DNA of 64,000 bases from Antennarius striatus (GCF_040054535.1 NC_090797.1:6937001-7001000), one strand, 5' to 3'. Shown: positions 26,701 to 38,916, counted from the first letter of the stretch. Numbers and translations: made by a program. Notes: generated from the sequence alone by a model not told the origin.

Positions 26701-29109
26701 GCCTTTATAAGGCAGAATAGCGTCAGGGATATTCTTTGAAATCCAATGACATCACTGGTTTTTAACATTAGACAGAGGGCTGGAAGACTTTCACAGTGGC
26801 TGGCTGTCACTAGCAAAAAGTCAGACACAGGCATTTATCTAAGCCTGCAAAATTCTTGACACCAAAACCAAAAAGGGGAAATTTAAGAGTGGTTCTCAGA
26901 TAGCCAAATTCCATTTCTCCTCAATGCAGCACAGTGGTGCGCTCACCTAGTAACTGGTAAACACAAATCAACAATGACTAAAAAGCATAAATGAACCTCA
27001 ATATATTCTCCAAAGAAAACAGTTGAAGTGTTGCCACACTGCAAGGGCTGAAGAATATCATTCTGGCTGCTGTCGCCTACTGGGACTCTGTTCAAACTGT
27101 ACAGGCTATCCTCTTCATTTGTATTTTCACTTATTTATTGTGTCACTACTACCAACAAGGAAAAGATATGCAACGCCAACATCTCAGAAGATGTCCGTGG
27201 CTGAGACCTGACCATGAGCAAAATCACACAGATAAAGATCTAACATGACAACACACAGCTAAAGTTCGACCTCAAACAACAAACATCTCATATATGCATG
27301 ACATGCTCGAAAAGAAGACCAGCAGACATACTGACAGACTTTATTCACGCCACCTCGGGCTGTGATACCTCTGTTACAGTATTGAATTTTTAATGAAGTC
27401 AATGTCATGTTTGCGCTGGATAGATTGCTTGTCTATTTGAGACATGATGATGCAATGTGAGTAATTCATTAAAACCCTGCCAAGGTAAGAATCAGATCTG
27501 TGGAAGAAGATTAAAGCCCAATCACAGTCCAGTTCAGGGATAAATATTCTAAATGTGCCTTTATTAAACAATGTTCAGTTTTATAAGTTGACGTAAAGTA
27601 AAAGCAAGCACAACACGATTACATTCATCCATTCTTTTTTTGCTATGCTTTGTCACCACTACTACTAGCACTATAACTCAAGTCAATAGTGAGAATAAAA
27701 TATTATACAATCGATAAACCCAAAACAAAGCATAAAGGCACATAAATTAAAGATAAAGTACATTAACTCAAAATTGTAATTAAAGTATTGAATGATTGGT
27801 AACTTTCACTACTGCAATTTAATAACAAAATATCAAATTCTGTAAGAGGTTAAGCTGAATTCTTACTTTTAATACTCCAGTCTTTTTTGTACCCAAAGTA
27901 AAATCTTACATGTAACAATAAATGTTGTTACATAGATATATAATGTGTTTATATCTCATATGGAACACTTCTAAAGTCTAAATGGGACTGATTCACTTAA
28001 ATGTCCCTACGGAAACCCAGTAGTTTTCTTCTGGTTAACGAATCAAGCCAACTCACATGAGTTCTCATCCCTGTTTTAATGATTCAATAAAAATTTGGTT
28101 TAATTGTTTGATTCATAATTTTCATTTCAGGTCATGTTTTATCATAAAGTGATGAAGAGGTAAAGAATTTTTCAAACCATGCATCCAATTCCATCCTTAG
28201 ATATAAACGTGACACACCAAAACACACCTGTGACCCTGACTCAAATCTTAACACATAATACTATACATATCAAGTGCTGGTGTTTTCTTTGAATGCGGAG
28301 CAGGAGGAAGATACCCCCTATTTGGAAAGCTGCGCCTGCGCTACAAGGCAGCAAGATGACTAAACATGAAGCCTGCTGCCTGTGGGACTGCGCAGACATG
28401 TTCCATTCTGTCAGGGCTCTGCAGCACATAGGCACCATTTCACACAGTCCCCTGACTCTTGGCAAAGCTAGTGAGAACTTTAGAGGCACTGCTGACAGTC
28501 CATATCAAGCATTAAGTATGAGAATGTGACTGTAAAGTTGTTTCCCTCAATGCATTATCAAAATAAATGCATAAAAACAGGCAACTTTCAGCACCCTCAT
28601 TGATTTTGAAATTTTGTGCCACACCAAATGGATTTGTAATTCCGGTATAGAACGCTGCAGGTAATGAGAAAATGAAAAGCATAAAATCACAATTAAAATC
28701 AATTTTTTTTTTTTATGGCAGCCTAAATGAGGAAAATATGACTTAGACACAGGTGGCTGATATATTATGCAGCAGTGTCAGAAAAGAAGCACTGATTCCT
28801 ATGACAGATACCCCCCTTCCACCCCCCCCACCCCAAACAGTGAATGTCTAAGCTAAGCATTCTCTTCAAACCAAACTCACCACTGAGTGGTGTGTTTGCA
28901 TTGTGTGTGGTCTGAGATGGAACACTCCATACCATTTTAGGTTCCTGTTGCCACCTACTGGCGTTTTACTGAAATTACAATCTGAAAGACCTTTTTGACA
29001 TCAGAAATAAAGTTCAAAATGAAACCATTCTATATATTTTAAAATCAAATATTGCATGTTTTAAAGGAAACAATTGCTTCTATTCCTATGATTTTATCCA
29101 TGTGATCAC
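20746..29109. other. Gene-free stretch between LINE relic and usp18
   Basis: I see no protein-coding gene. The sequence is mostly AT-rich with short chance frames. The exception is the CpG-rich patch near 24720-25010, listed separately. Just before usp18 are a C-rich run (about 28808-28834) and ordinary intergenic sequence. Unspliced lncRNAs cannot be ruled out by reading. Confidence 0.5.
24720..25010. other. CpG-rich patch, possible promoter of a non-coding transcript
   Basis: About 16 CG dinucleotides fall in roughly 290 bases, while flanking DNA has very few. The patch includes an ETS-like AGCGGAAGTG, a TATA-like ATTATATAAATATA at about 24811-24824, and clustered CGs around 24945-24966. 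A 142-codon minus-strand frame (24548-24976) covers most of it, but its product resembles nothing I know and is rich in Cys, Val and Ile. I favour an orphan CpG island or lncRNA start over a protein gene. Confidence 0.3.
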
Positions 29110-32100
29110 TCAGCCAGAAAACACCGGTTGTTGTTTCTCCTCCTCTTTTGAGCATCTTCTGTACATTAACATGTATGCTGTTTCTCTATAAAAGTACACA
29201 ATAAAAGCATGGAGTTAGATAAGGAAAGGAAGACAAGAGGCATAAGCAGCATTCCAGTACAATTAACAGGAGTAAAACAGTGAATGAAACAACATGGCAG
29301 ATGAATGTCCTCTGATAAGGGGGCGGCAGTGGCTCAGTGGTAAAGCGGGCGGTAGAGCAGGTCGTCCTATGATTTAAGATCGGCGGTTCGATTCCCGCTC
29401 CCGCCCCCCCAAAAATACCCGGAGGTGAGCTAACAGTGGGAGGTGTCAGCTCATCTCCGGAGCACTGCCGAGGCACCCTTGAGCAAGGTGCCGTCCCCTT
29501 TACAAATTGCTCATTTGAGGCGCACCAAGAAGGAGCTGCCTGCCACTCTACCTCCCCTGCATGCCTACAGGCCCCTTTGTGTGTGTGTGTGATACAGGGG
29601 CCTGTACTCACAAATATGTATGCATGCGTTTGTAATCAGTAGCTAGAGTGTGCTTTCTTAATTTCCCTCCGGGGATCAAACCAGTATATTAAATTAAAAA
29701 TTAAAAAAATTAAAATTAAATTAAAATTAAATTAAATTAAAGATAAAGACTTAAAACATTTTGAAAGACTTTACAGTAAAAACACATTTAATCTGTTTTC
29801 TTCACCAAGAATGAGACAAAAGATTGTGCTTAAGATCTCAAATTGATTCTGCCCTTAAGTGTTTCTTAAACTTTTGAAATGCACTCAATTTTTCTGTGCT
29901 GTTTCAATGATAGGATGCACTAACTGGCTGGAAGTAGCTTCATGATATAGATAGATAGATACTTTATTAATCCCGGAGGAAATTGCATAAATTGTACCGC
30001 TATATTAGACTTGCAGCAATCATTTAAGCTCTTCCTAAAGGAGGACTCTAAACCCAAGAGCAGAAATAAAAAGTAATTTACCCATAATATCCTCCATATG
30101 TTTTCTTCACTTCTTCCCAGGAGGTCTGTGTGTTTAAACAGAATTAGACCACATTAATCAGAAATTCTCAATTAAACTTAATTACTGTACATAATTGTGC
30201 AAAAATCTGTCTTTCAGAAGGAGAGCTCTAAATCATGATTTCCATTCACCACTTGGTTTGCTGGAGAAAACCTAACACATGGTTTCAGACATTCCAGATA
30301 AAATATAAACTGCTATAAATTACAAAATCCAATTCTGTGTTCTATATATTTAAAAACTAAGGGTAGTAAATTGCATTTACTCTCAACATCTAAAGACTTC
30401 AAAATGGGGATCTGAATTGGCACTTGTGTTCAAATCCAAATATTTTCTATATTTTTGCACAATTACAAAGCAGACAGGAATTCTATTTAAAACACATCTT
30501 GTCCGATTACCTTGCTCACGTGGCTGTCATCTGCATAGTACCAGCACTGACTCGTCTTGTGGCGAACATAAGCAGTATAATGCCCACACATTGCGTAACC
30601 AGAGTGCACTATCACTGCATACAAAGTGTACATGCAGTCATTCTGCAAAAATAGATCAAATGGTAAATGCATGAAAAATAAAGTCTGGACAATTTACAAG
30701 CAAAATAAGGTACCTGGGCAAAGTCTGAAGAGAATGCTTCTTTGACTGTTTCTGAGAAGTCAAATGTTTCCGGAAAGGTAACCATGCAGTCAAGTTTCCG
30801 GGTTCCGCCATAGCTATTTCTAAACCTTTTCAGGTTCAGGCACAAGATTTGAGGCAGGGAGAGAAGTTTGACCCCCTAATAAAGTACAAGGATGTTTGAA
30901 TATCTCGGGCCATATTTTCCAGGAAGAATGTTAAGACAAACCTCACCTGTTTGGAGGGAGTTTTCGCCTCACATTTTGGACAAAAGCAACAGTTTCTGTC
31001 ACGTAACACTTGATGCTCAAAGAAGGAGGTCATGCAGCCTTCCTAAAAATGTTCATACAAAGAATACTTGTTAGTTTAAATATAGGTTTAAATATAGGTT
31101 TAAACTAATAATTTGTCAGTTTAGGAAATTAAATTGCTCGCTTGGACACAAAGATATTGAAGGTCAATGTACAGTATATCTGGTAGCCAGTTACGTTGAC
31201 TTAAAATTAAGACAAAAATCAGGAAAGGAGTATTGCCTGGTTCATTCAACAGGATACAAAACAGACTTAGCAGAATGTCTAATATTAGCTAACATCTTGG
31301 TTAATGCGCATCTAGAAAAGGCAATAAAATCAAAATTAGGGTCATGTTCTGGAGCAATTTATTCTTGCACTGACACCAGCTATGATCATAAGGCATCATA
31401 CCTTCAGGATGTCAACACCTACATACATTATATCCACAATACTGTCTTATAAATACAAATTTGTAAATATGTGTGTCTCAGAAACATCTTGAAAAAGTAT
31501 CCATAGAATAGGTGATTTGGTGTTTACTATCAAGGTCATGGGTGGACACAGATTATGATTCAAGGTTGTATCAGTTCTAATTGATCAGTGCATTCGCGCC
31601 ATATGCAGCAGACCAGGCACGTTGTTTAAATATTGTTTACTGGCTGAAACACATCTTTTAGGTCAATCTCAATGTTTCTGATGGCCAGTCCACATCTGAT
31701 CAAAGTTCCCATGACCTTACAAACACATAACATATCTGGAAAAGAAGAATTCATGTATTAACTGGAATCGAATTCTGAAAATGCATACACTGGAAAGCTT
31801 CAACAATTGAACATGTTTGTGAGGTAGCCTGACCCCTGGCCTCCTACGTGATGATAAGGAAAGTTTTTTAAATGTCTGGAAACTTCTCTTGATCTAATTA
31901 GGACCTGACCCTTATCTTTTTTTCAACTTTGATGGAAATTCCGACAAAAACAATCCAAAAATAGAAAGAAATAAGCTTAGGTGTAAATGTAATCTGCATG
32001 TTACCTTGGTTTTTAAGAATTGTAGATTATTCTCGGAGTTCTGATATCTGACTTTTCAGTCAGAATTAAACTCGATATGATGTTATAAAAGGACAATTTA

Positions 32101-34125
32101 CTTTTTCAACAGAATAACTCGGAACAAGAAATGTTTTGTCCACATTTCACATTTGGATCCCCCTGGTACTAAAGAGGTTTTTTCTGATGTGGACACACAG
32201 TAGCCGGTTTAATAGCAGAAAAACACAATAGGATGTAACAATTCTCGGTTCAAATGTGCCTGAAATAAACCAAAAAACAATCAACTATGACGTAATAAAA
32301 ATTACATCTCACCAGGGAATTGCGACTTTCTTTTATGTGTAGTGGCAAGTTGAGAAGGTAGCTGGTCTGAGTCTGGATGGAGTTACAGGACAAACACTGC
32401 AGTTGTGTCTCAACAGAAATCTTGTACAGATCCTGGATTTCAAGAGCCTGTTAGAGAGACAAGTGTAAGAAAAATACTTAAAAGTAAAATATAAAAACTA
32501 TTAATGACAAAACAATGCACCAGAGTTTTGTCATCCATCTGCTGCTGAATGAAGTTCAGGATGGAGAGGAACACCTCATCAGCATCGTGCTGGACATGAA
32601 CTGTAAAAGAACAGAGTAGCTGTCAGAAATAGACTTAAACCACATCAATATATAACAAATTTTTAAATTTGTTTCTCCTCACGTCGAATTAAGTTTCCGT
32701 CCAGACAATGGAGGAAGTCGTGATGGGGAGCAGGCTGAGGAAGGTCTGTCTCCATGGCCGCTAGAACTTTCTTCAGCTGCAGTGGAACGCTGTGACGCTC
32801 CAGCCTCAAACCAGATGTTTCCCACCTTATTGATGAGCAGATGTTGACAATAAATATCATAAAACAGACTTCATTTCCATTGCTCAGCAATTTAATTCCT
32901 TTTTTTTTTTTTTTTTTTGGCCTCAACGTGACATAAACCTTGATTTTCTTCAGGGCTGTGTGAAAAGTTGGTGTGTTTTCTATCCTCCAGAGCAAAATGC
33001 CATGTGTGAAATTGCTCATCTGACTACTGATGTACATATATGATAACTCACCACTCTAAATCACCACTTTTTAATAATGTGCATGTTAAACCATCTTTAG
33101 TTGACACCTACTAAGAATGGAAATAAATATTGTGTATTATGATTCTTTGCACTTAAGCTTGGATTGTTCACCTGTCAGACTTCTGTGCCCAGAAATTTCT
33201 GTAATAAAACTTCAAAGAACTGTTCATCTATTTCCAGTCTTTTTCGTGACCAACATTCTCACTACCCAAGATTAATGAACACAACGAAGGATAATGAAGA
33301 ACCAATTTTTACTACCTCGAGTTGTGTTATTTTTTTCTCCAGAGCCCGTTCATAACGATACACTTCTATAGATATAGATGCCACCAAATCATATTGACTG
33401 GACAATGAATGCTCTTACTTGTTTAGCAGGTCAGCCAGCTCCCCAGTAGCTGAGAAGGCCTGCAGTAAAGTGTTCACGCAGCAGGACAGACAGTAGTTGG
33501 TGAGGCCTCTAATTCCTGTGCACACTAGCAGAACACATTAAAATAACTCTTTTCCATCCTTATGTTCCAACAGTTACCTCATCTGTCTACTATATTAATG
33601 CTAAAACATTTTTTAAAAAAATGAAAATGAAAGGTCAACATGTTCTTACATTAAAATGATTAATTTGGAAAAAAAATAACAGTAAACTATCAAGAGTTTC
33701 AAAACCAATGAAGAGAAAGAAAATGTAAACATAATTCGAACACAACTCCAGTCTTATTTATCTGAGTCGAACTGGATCCAGATAGTGTTCAGACTACCCC
33801 ATGTCGATTCCGATTTACATGTGGTGGGAGTTTTAGTTGAATCTACGCTAAACTGCGCGTTCAAAAATACCAACTCCAAATATTATTACGCATTTTTTCA
33901 GTATTATCATAATTTCCGGTGAAATTCAGCAAAAAATGTCGAGTGACGTCATATCTTATAACGTTGAAGAATGTCTGATAGTCAAGCATTAACTTGATTA
34001 AAAGTGATCAGTTACTTGATTTGCACTGATCACACTCGGTAAACCATGTGATCGATGTGATCGATAAACTCACCAAATCGATCCCTCCACGGGAAGCTGG
34101 TTCGGATCCAGCAGCGCGCAGCCAT
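29110..34125 (-). CDS. usp18: Ubiquitin-specific protease 18 (ISG15 deconjugase)
   Basis: USP18 removes the ubiquitin-like modifier ISG15 from proteins and dampens type I interferon signalling. Coding exons are 34074-34125, 33419-33524, 32683-32825, 32521-32600, 32313-32447, 30947-31042, 30714-30875, 30511-30642, 30082-30125 and 29110-29185, all GT-AG and phase-consistent, giving 341 aa (human 372). The Cys box is GLTNYCLSCCVN (24-35) with probable catalytic Cys32. VQHDA follows in exon 4. Zinc-knuckle pairs are CLSC (145-148) and CPKC (193-196). The His box is MCGHYTAYV with His279, and YADDSH supplies the acidic residue (Asp296 or Asp297). The end ETAYMLMYRR matches the human C-terminus, then adds a short charged tail. 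The box glycine usual in USPs is Cys29 here. The next gene, pex26, is also its neighbour in human 22q11. The first exon (17 codons) is the least certain. Confidence 0.92.
29317..29750 (+). mobile_element. tRNA-derived SINE in the last usp18 intron
   Basis: The tRNA-like head GGCAGTGGCTCAGTGGTAAAG (A box near 29329-29345) and B box CGGTTCGATTCCC (29384-29396) lead into a body with CTTGAGCAAGGTGCCGTCCCC and a 3' end AATTTCCCTCCGGGGATCAA followed by an A/T-rich (ATTAAA)n tail. This LINE-like tail is typical of fish SINEs. It lies antisense within intron 9 of usp18 and belongs to a different family from the SINE at 10506-10845. Confidence 0.85.
29944..29996 (-). mobile_element. 3' tail fragment of a LINE/SINE with (GATA)n
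   Basis: A short GATA microsatellite runs into ACTTTATTAATCCCGGAGGAAATTGC. This is the reverse complement of the AATTTCC..CGGGATTAATAAAGT 3' end seen on many fish retroelements. Only the tail is present, so it is a strongly 5'-truncated insertion in the usp18 intron. Confidence 0.65.
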
Positions 34126-34330
34126 CAGTCACACTTTAAACTCTGAGTGACGCTCCACTCACATAAAAACCAAACGTGTTTTTGTTTTATTTTATTAAAT
34201 CCACATTGATTGCGCAGAGCGACCCCCCCCCGTCAGACGGTCCGGCCCACCCCCACCACAGCCGTTCGCTCACTTTCGTTTTGCAGCTTCTGTCGGAGCG
34301 AATCGAAACTTACAGACTCCTGTGTGAACA
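34126..34330 (-). promoter_or_regulatory. usp18 promoter with two IRF/ISRE-like motifs
   Basis: Read on the minus strand, 34271-34283 is CAAAACGAAAGTG, an AANNGAAA core with a GTG flank as in ISREs. On the plus strand, 34300-34310 is GAATCGAAACT, also AANNGAAA. Both lie about 145-185 bp upstream of the usp18 ATG. USP18 is a classic interferon-stimulated gene controlled by ISGF3/IRF sites, so the position fits. Function is inferred. Confidence 0.6.
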
Positions 34331-35167
34331 CACGTGGAACAGCTCCGTCCAATCCGGTTCATCAGCCTCCAATGTCGTTTTTAAACTCTCTTTATCCCAC
34401 ATGGTGTCACGTTAAATAATGTTAAAACATTTATCCAAGAGCTCTGATCAACTGTTAATGCTATAAAAATACGAATTCCTTTATAGGCTGAGAAAACGTT
34501 CCTTTCATAATTTTCCAGTTGTGCACCAGTCCGAGTTATTCTAGCAAAAAGGGAGCACAATTAAACTCTTTCCTCTACTTTGATAATTCCATCTTTTTCT
34601 AATTTTGATTGTTTTATTAACAAACTCTTACAGACAACAGTATCAGTGAGGCGTCACAAGCTGTGTGACCGGTCCTCTGCTTATATGACACTCCAGTGTA
34701 TTTTTAACAGCACATTTTCATTTATCCATTAACTACAATATGATTTTTAATGATTCCTCATATAGTTACAGTATTTGCTTACTTTAGATATTTTTTCTTT
34801 AATAAAATACAATTACTGTTAGTACTGTTTAGTGTCTCTACTTGGTGGCAGCATTATATTGAAGAAAAAAACTACAAAACAAACTTCCAGTATCTCTTCT
34901 GTTCTACTATCTTCACTGCTGGGTTAGTGTTTTTAATGCAAGTTGGGAATACAGTATTACCGATTTGTAAACTGGTTTAACTAGAATGGCATTTGGTCAA
35001 AGCATCGCTTCCACCAAGGCATAAGAAATAATTCCCAGATCCACACCTTTAATCAAATCCATCTCAAAATCATAACTTCATTTCTTCATTTTTACTGTAA
35101 CCTCTAGGCAATTTAAATTTGAGAGATATTCTGATAAATAGCTGAAACACAAACAAATGACAATAAA
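34331..35167. other. Intergenic spacer between usp18 and pex26
   Basis: I see no gene or recognised repeat. The sequence is AT-rich and separates the usp18 promoter from the 3' end of pex26, which is transcribed towards it. Confidence 0.6.
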
Positions 35168-35345
35168 ACATTACCTCTGTGTTGAATAAAGTCAACCATT
35201 CTCGTAGGAAAAGCTTGAGGATGTTTGCCTCTCATCCACAAGGCTTGTTCAGTTCTTTGATAAGAGGCAGAGAGTCTTCAATATTTCCTACAAGTCTAGT
35301 TGACTTTATTCAACACAAAGATCTACCAGGATCTGGATGACTGAC
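35168..35345. mobile_element. Hairpin (fold-back) repeat at the pex26 3' end
   Basis: Arm tgtgttgaataaagtcaac at 35178-35196 is matched perfectly by its reverse complement at 35299-35317. Partial complementarity continues inwards (GTAGGAAA, then GCCTCTCATCC against GCCTCTTATCA). The 140-bp span would fold into one long stem. The core (GATGAGAGGCAAAC, AAGGCTTGTTCAGTTC) resembles a fold-back repeat that is widespread in fish. On the pex26 strand the right arm supplies AATAAA at 35305-35310. Confidence 0.7.
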
Positions 35346-35387
35346 AATATTCACAGAGTCTTTGTTGGATGTATTATTTTTCATCCT

Positions 35388-37003
35388 CTACAGTCCTTTG
35401 TTGTGAGTGAGAGCCTGATAGTACGGTGCAAACATGGTGCTCCACATTGTTTTGAGTAGCTGAAGAAGTTTGGAAATCCATATGAATGCGGACGGAAGTG
35501 CTGCAAAGAAAAGGATAGGATCATTTACTTATATGTAACCATTTATGACTGAAAAATCCTTATGATGAAATTTTAATAAAGATAGCATTTAATCCAACCT
35601 GGATCGAATCGTAAAAAAAGCAGGTAGAGAAGGACAGCAGCCAGAAAGCCTTTCTGCAGTGAGAATGAGCCAGAGCTGGTCAACAACAGCTTTCTGTAGA
35701 AACACTTGAGAACAGCTTCAAGCTTATGAATTACAGCTCCTGTAAAACACAAACGGTATTAAAAAAAAGATTTCTGCAGAATTATTAGTACTTAGATCAT
35801 TTTAGTATAACACATGTTACAAGCACCAAACTAAAATGTGAGACCTAGAGTTGAGACGTGTATGGTAGATTGAGAATCTGGACTGAGTGTGGCTTTTGGA
35901 GTTGGTTCTGCAGTCTCTTGCTCTTTTTCTTCCACAACATCCAATGCTGTCTTCCTCTGGTCTTCTGTGAATGCTCCTCTTCCAACCTCTCCAACAATCA
36001 GCTCTCGAGCCTCATCTCTGTGTCCAAGAGGAATAAGGACAAGCAGCAGGTACAGCTCCGCCACCGTCCCAAATCCCGTCATTGTGCTGTTGGATGCACA
36101 GTGTAACCAACGTCTGGCAGCTTCCTGCATCAATGCTGGTTCTCCCACTTTAGAGTAAAGAAGTATGCTGCAAACAAAAAAGGATGAAATATCAAATATT
36201 AATTCAAAAATAGATTACTTCTGTAATGGAATGCCTTTATTTGTCATTGTTGCACATAAAGCAAAATTAGGTCAATTTTTGTCAGTGCAAGAGTAAAAAA
36301 ATGTTAAATGAATAAATGGAATAAAAAATAGAATATAAAAAACAAAATCATCTGCTTTTGCACAGGCCTGATGTATTAATCCTTTTTAATATGCATGTGT
36401 TACTGTGTCCTGTATAATTTAGTCTCAAGGCTGTTGTTATTATTTGGTTTTAAAATTAAAGCAATACCATAATACACTTCTTAATAAAGAACATCAGCCA
36501 AACTTCACATCTTACAGCTGGATGTTGTAGATGTTCTCTTTATCAGCGAATACATTAATCACCAAAAACAAATGAACTCTACTCACCACATTTGCATTAT
36601 TTTAGGTGGTATTTTCTCCTGGTGTTCATACTGCTGCACGACCCAGGAGAGGACATCATGCCACTGATTCAACTCAGCCAAAGCTTGTATCCCTAAAATA
36701 CAGAACCCAGCCTTCATCTCACCACATCTGCGGAGACACAATACAGAAACACAAGGTGACATCACACAATGAGACAACAGGGAACGTCTATGTGTTGTGT
36801 TTAGAATCTCACCTGCACTCCTCCTGCTCCATATTGGAGAGACTCTCCAGGCCTCTTTCACAGGTATCAAAGACTGCCTCGAAGTCTTTGTGGACCATCA
36901 TTTGTTCTGCAGCAGTTTCCAACAAGCAGGACATCTCCTGCTGACGGCTGCAAACTGAGTCTAAATCGCCAACAGGAACCATGTTAGTTGAATAGTCGTT
37001 CAT
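35388..37003 (-). CDS. pex26: Peroxisome assembly protein PEX26
   Basis: PEX26 is a tail-anchored peroxisomal membrane protein that docks the PEX1-PEX6 AAA ATPases, which recycle the import receptor PEX5. Coding exons are 36813-37003, 36587-36727, 35845-36167, 35599-35739 and 35388-35500, with consistent phases, giving 302 aa (human 305). Conserved segments are DFEAVFDTCERGLESL (exon 1), LGIQALAELNQWHDVLSWV (exon 2), ILLYSKVGEPALM and LIPLGHRDEARELIVG (exon 3). The hydrophobic anchor KGFLAAVLLYLLFLRFDP lies near residues 248-265, followed by a 37-residue lumenal tail. A Cys/Gly change set typical of fish orthologues is all that differs, and no key feature is missing. It is head-to-head with llph and lies upstream of usp18 on the same strand. 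Confidence 0.95.
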
Positions 37004-37340
37004 GTCTGTCGTTAAAACACTGAAACAAAAATCAAACTACTGCCAAGCGGTCACTTCCACGCGCTTACATTATATCAGAATAATGATATAAACTCAGCTG
37101 AATGCTTCATTTGTTTAGTGCTCTCTCTCTCTTATTTACAATGCGCGATCTCTCAAACTTCCGGATTTGAGGTCGTTAGCCAATCAGATATTACCTTCTA
37201 ACAATATCCGAATTAAACCAATCATGCTGCGCTTTCTTCTCTATACGTCATTTCCGTAGTTTGGAAACACGTGGACAGGGTGAAGTGTGTCTATTGCTGT
37301 CTACGGCGAATCGAATAGAAGCAGTTTAATTTAACTTGTT
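37004..37340. promoter_or_regulatory. Bidirectional promoter of pex26 (left) and llph (right)
   Basis: The pex26 ATG (37003, minus) and the probable llph first exon, which ends at a GTAAGT donor at 37341, are divergent with under 340 bp between them. The interval holds CCAAT boxes at 37180-37184 and 37218-37222, ETS-like sites ACTTCCGG (37157-37164) and ATTTCCG (37250-37256), and a CRE-like ACGTCA (37245-37250). No TATA box stands out. This is the usual make-up of shared housekeeping promoters. Confidence 0.65.
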
Positions 37341-37848
37341 GTAAGTTACTGATCGTTTTTTTGTTTGTAGAAATATCACTGTATATGTTTAGTGTGTTGA
37401 TAAATTTAATACTTACCTTGATGCGAATTGACGAATAGTAGCAGCTAAGCTAGCTGTTTACGTAATCGATATAAAGATAGATTAGAGTCAGAGTTTTTTT
37501 TATTTCAGTTACCGTAATGAAATCATTTGTGTAATGTAACTACCATGAACTAGTGGTGTAAGCTGGATTATCTGATTTATGTATTAACAGATAAAAGTTG
37601 TGCGTTTGAACCTTATACCAATCAAGCAACCACAGTGAACGAAAAATGACAATTGGATTAATACTGTATCGGCTAACATATAATCATGCAACTTTTTAAA
37701 GCATACATTCCGTCCATTTAGTACGAAAGTGGGATAATCATAAGTAAAATATGGAATTAAATTCTAATAACTTGTGCAAATGAACGTACCGAGTATTAGA
37801 AAATAATGCGAATGTAAGATCTATATTGTTTTTCAGAGCATCTATAAA

Positions 37849-38465
37849 ATGGCAAAAAGCCTCCGGAGCAAATGGAAGAGGAAGATGCGTGCCGAGAAGA
37901 GGAAGAAAAACGCCCCCAAGGAGCTGGCTCGTCTGAAACAAGCGCTGAGTCGAGATAAGAAAGCAGACACTGTCATGGGTGATATGGAGGAGATCGTCAC
38001 CGTGGTGACAGCGGACAAGATCAAGAAGCAGACAGAAGTAGATATGGTGGAGGTAGAGAGTGAAGGTCAGTGAGGCATGATTACAACATGATTGATGTGG
38101 AACAACTTTGATTGTCATTTGAATCGTGAGGTGTCTGCCAGTTTTAGTTATGTTTATCACTGGTTACATGTCGATATTCATATCAGTTGTTTATTGGGAG
38201 TGCAGTTAATAGTATAACTATCAATTTTACTGTTTTTATTTTTGAAAAAATGTTTTATTCATCTTATTTGTTTATTCATCTTTGTCCTACAGATGTTACA
38301 GAGGGGAAGATGGACATGGACTCAAAACGCAACAAGAAATCTATGTTGGATGACAACGGTCAGTACCCTGTGTGGATGAATCAGCGGCAGGCCAAGAAAC
38401 TGAAAAGCAAACGAATGGCAAAGAAAACTGGCCAGGCCAAGAAGAAGAAGGGGATCGCCTGGTAA
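37849..38465 (+). CDS. llph: LLP homolog, nucleolar/chromosome-associated basic protein
   Basis: LLPH is a small, very basic nuclear and nucleolar protein linked to ribosome biogenesis and chromosome association. Coding exons are 37849-38065 and 38293-38465 (donor GTCAGT, acceptor CCTACAG, phase 1), giving 129 aa, the same length as human LLPH. The start [20 protein letters not shown] and the end block [26 protein letters not shown] are almost as in human, while the middle is divergent. A non-coding first exon probably ends at 37340 (donor GTAAGT) and joins an acceptor at 37835-37836, 12 bases before the ATG. Lysine/arginine runs at both ends are the likely nuclear and nucleolar signals. Confidence 0.95.
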
Positions 38466-38916
38466 AGCAGAGGGAAGACCTCCAGTTTTGCCTTAATGAC
38501 TTTTAATGCAGAAAAATCAGATCACTAAATATTCTGGAATTTCTGCTGTTCACTGGATTACAAGATTTATGGTTCAGTTCACTGCAAGAAAATTTGTTCT
38601 CATGGAACAGCACACATATTTGTTGCAAGCCATTCCCTATTTCTTTCTCTTGATACTGTCAGTGTAATTTCATTTGACTATATATCAGATGAGGCTGCAT
38701 AAGCCATTCTTGATGTATAAGTCTGATCATCTCTTATAAATTAAATATTTTTCTCTTGTAAATACAGGATTTTATATTTTTCCCTCAATTTTGTTCAAAC
38801 TTTGTCTCAAATCATTTATTTGAAGGGCAGAATACAAGTAGGACAAGTTAGACATGATTTCAACAGCGGTTGATAACTGACCCATACGTCACTGTGACAT
38901 TTGTTAGAAATCGGCA

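Noticed and set aside
29317-29400. Possible true tRNA gene
   Set aside because: A and B boxes are present, but the cloverleaf stems do not close properly and a SINE body and tail follow, so it is a tRNA-derived retroelement.
37738-38160. 140-codon minus-strand frame
   Set aside because: It is antisense over llph coding exon 1, which has a clear orthologue on the plus strand.
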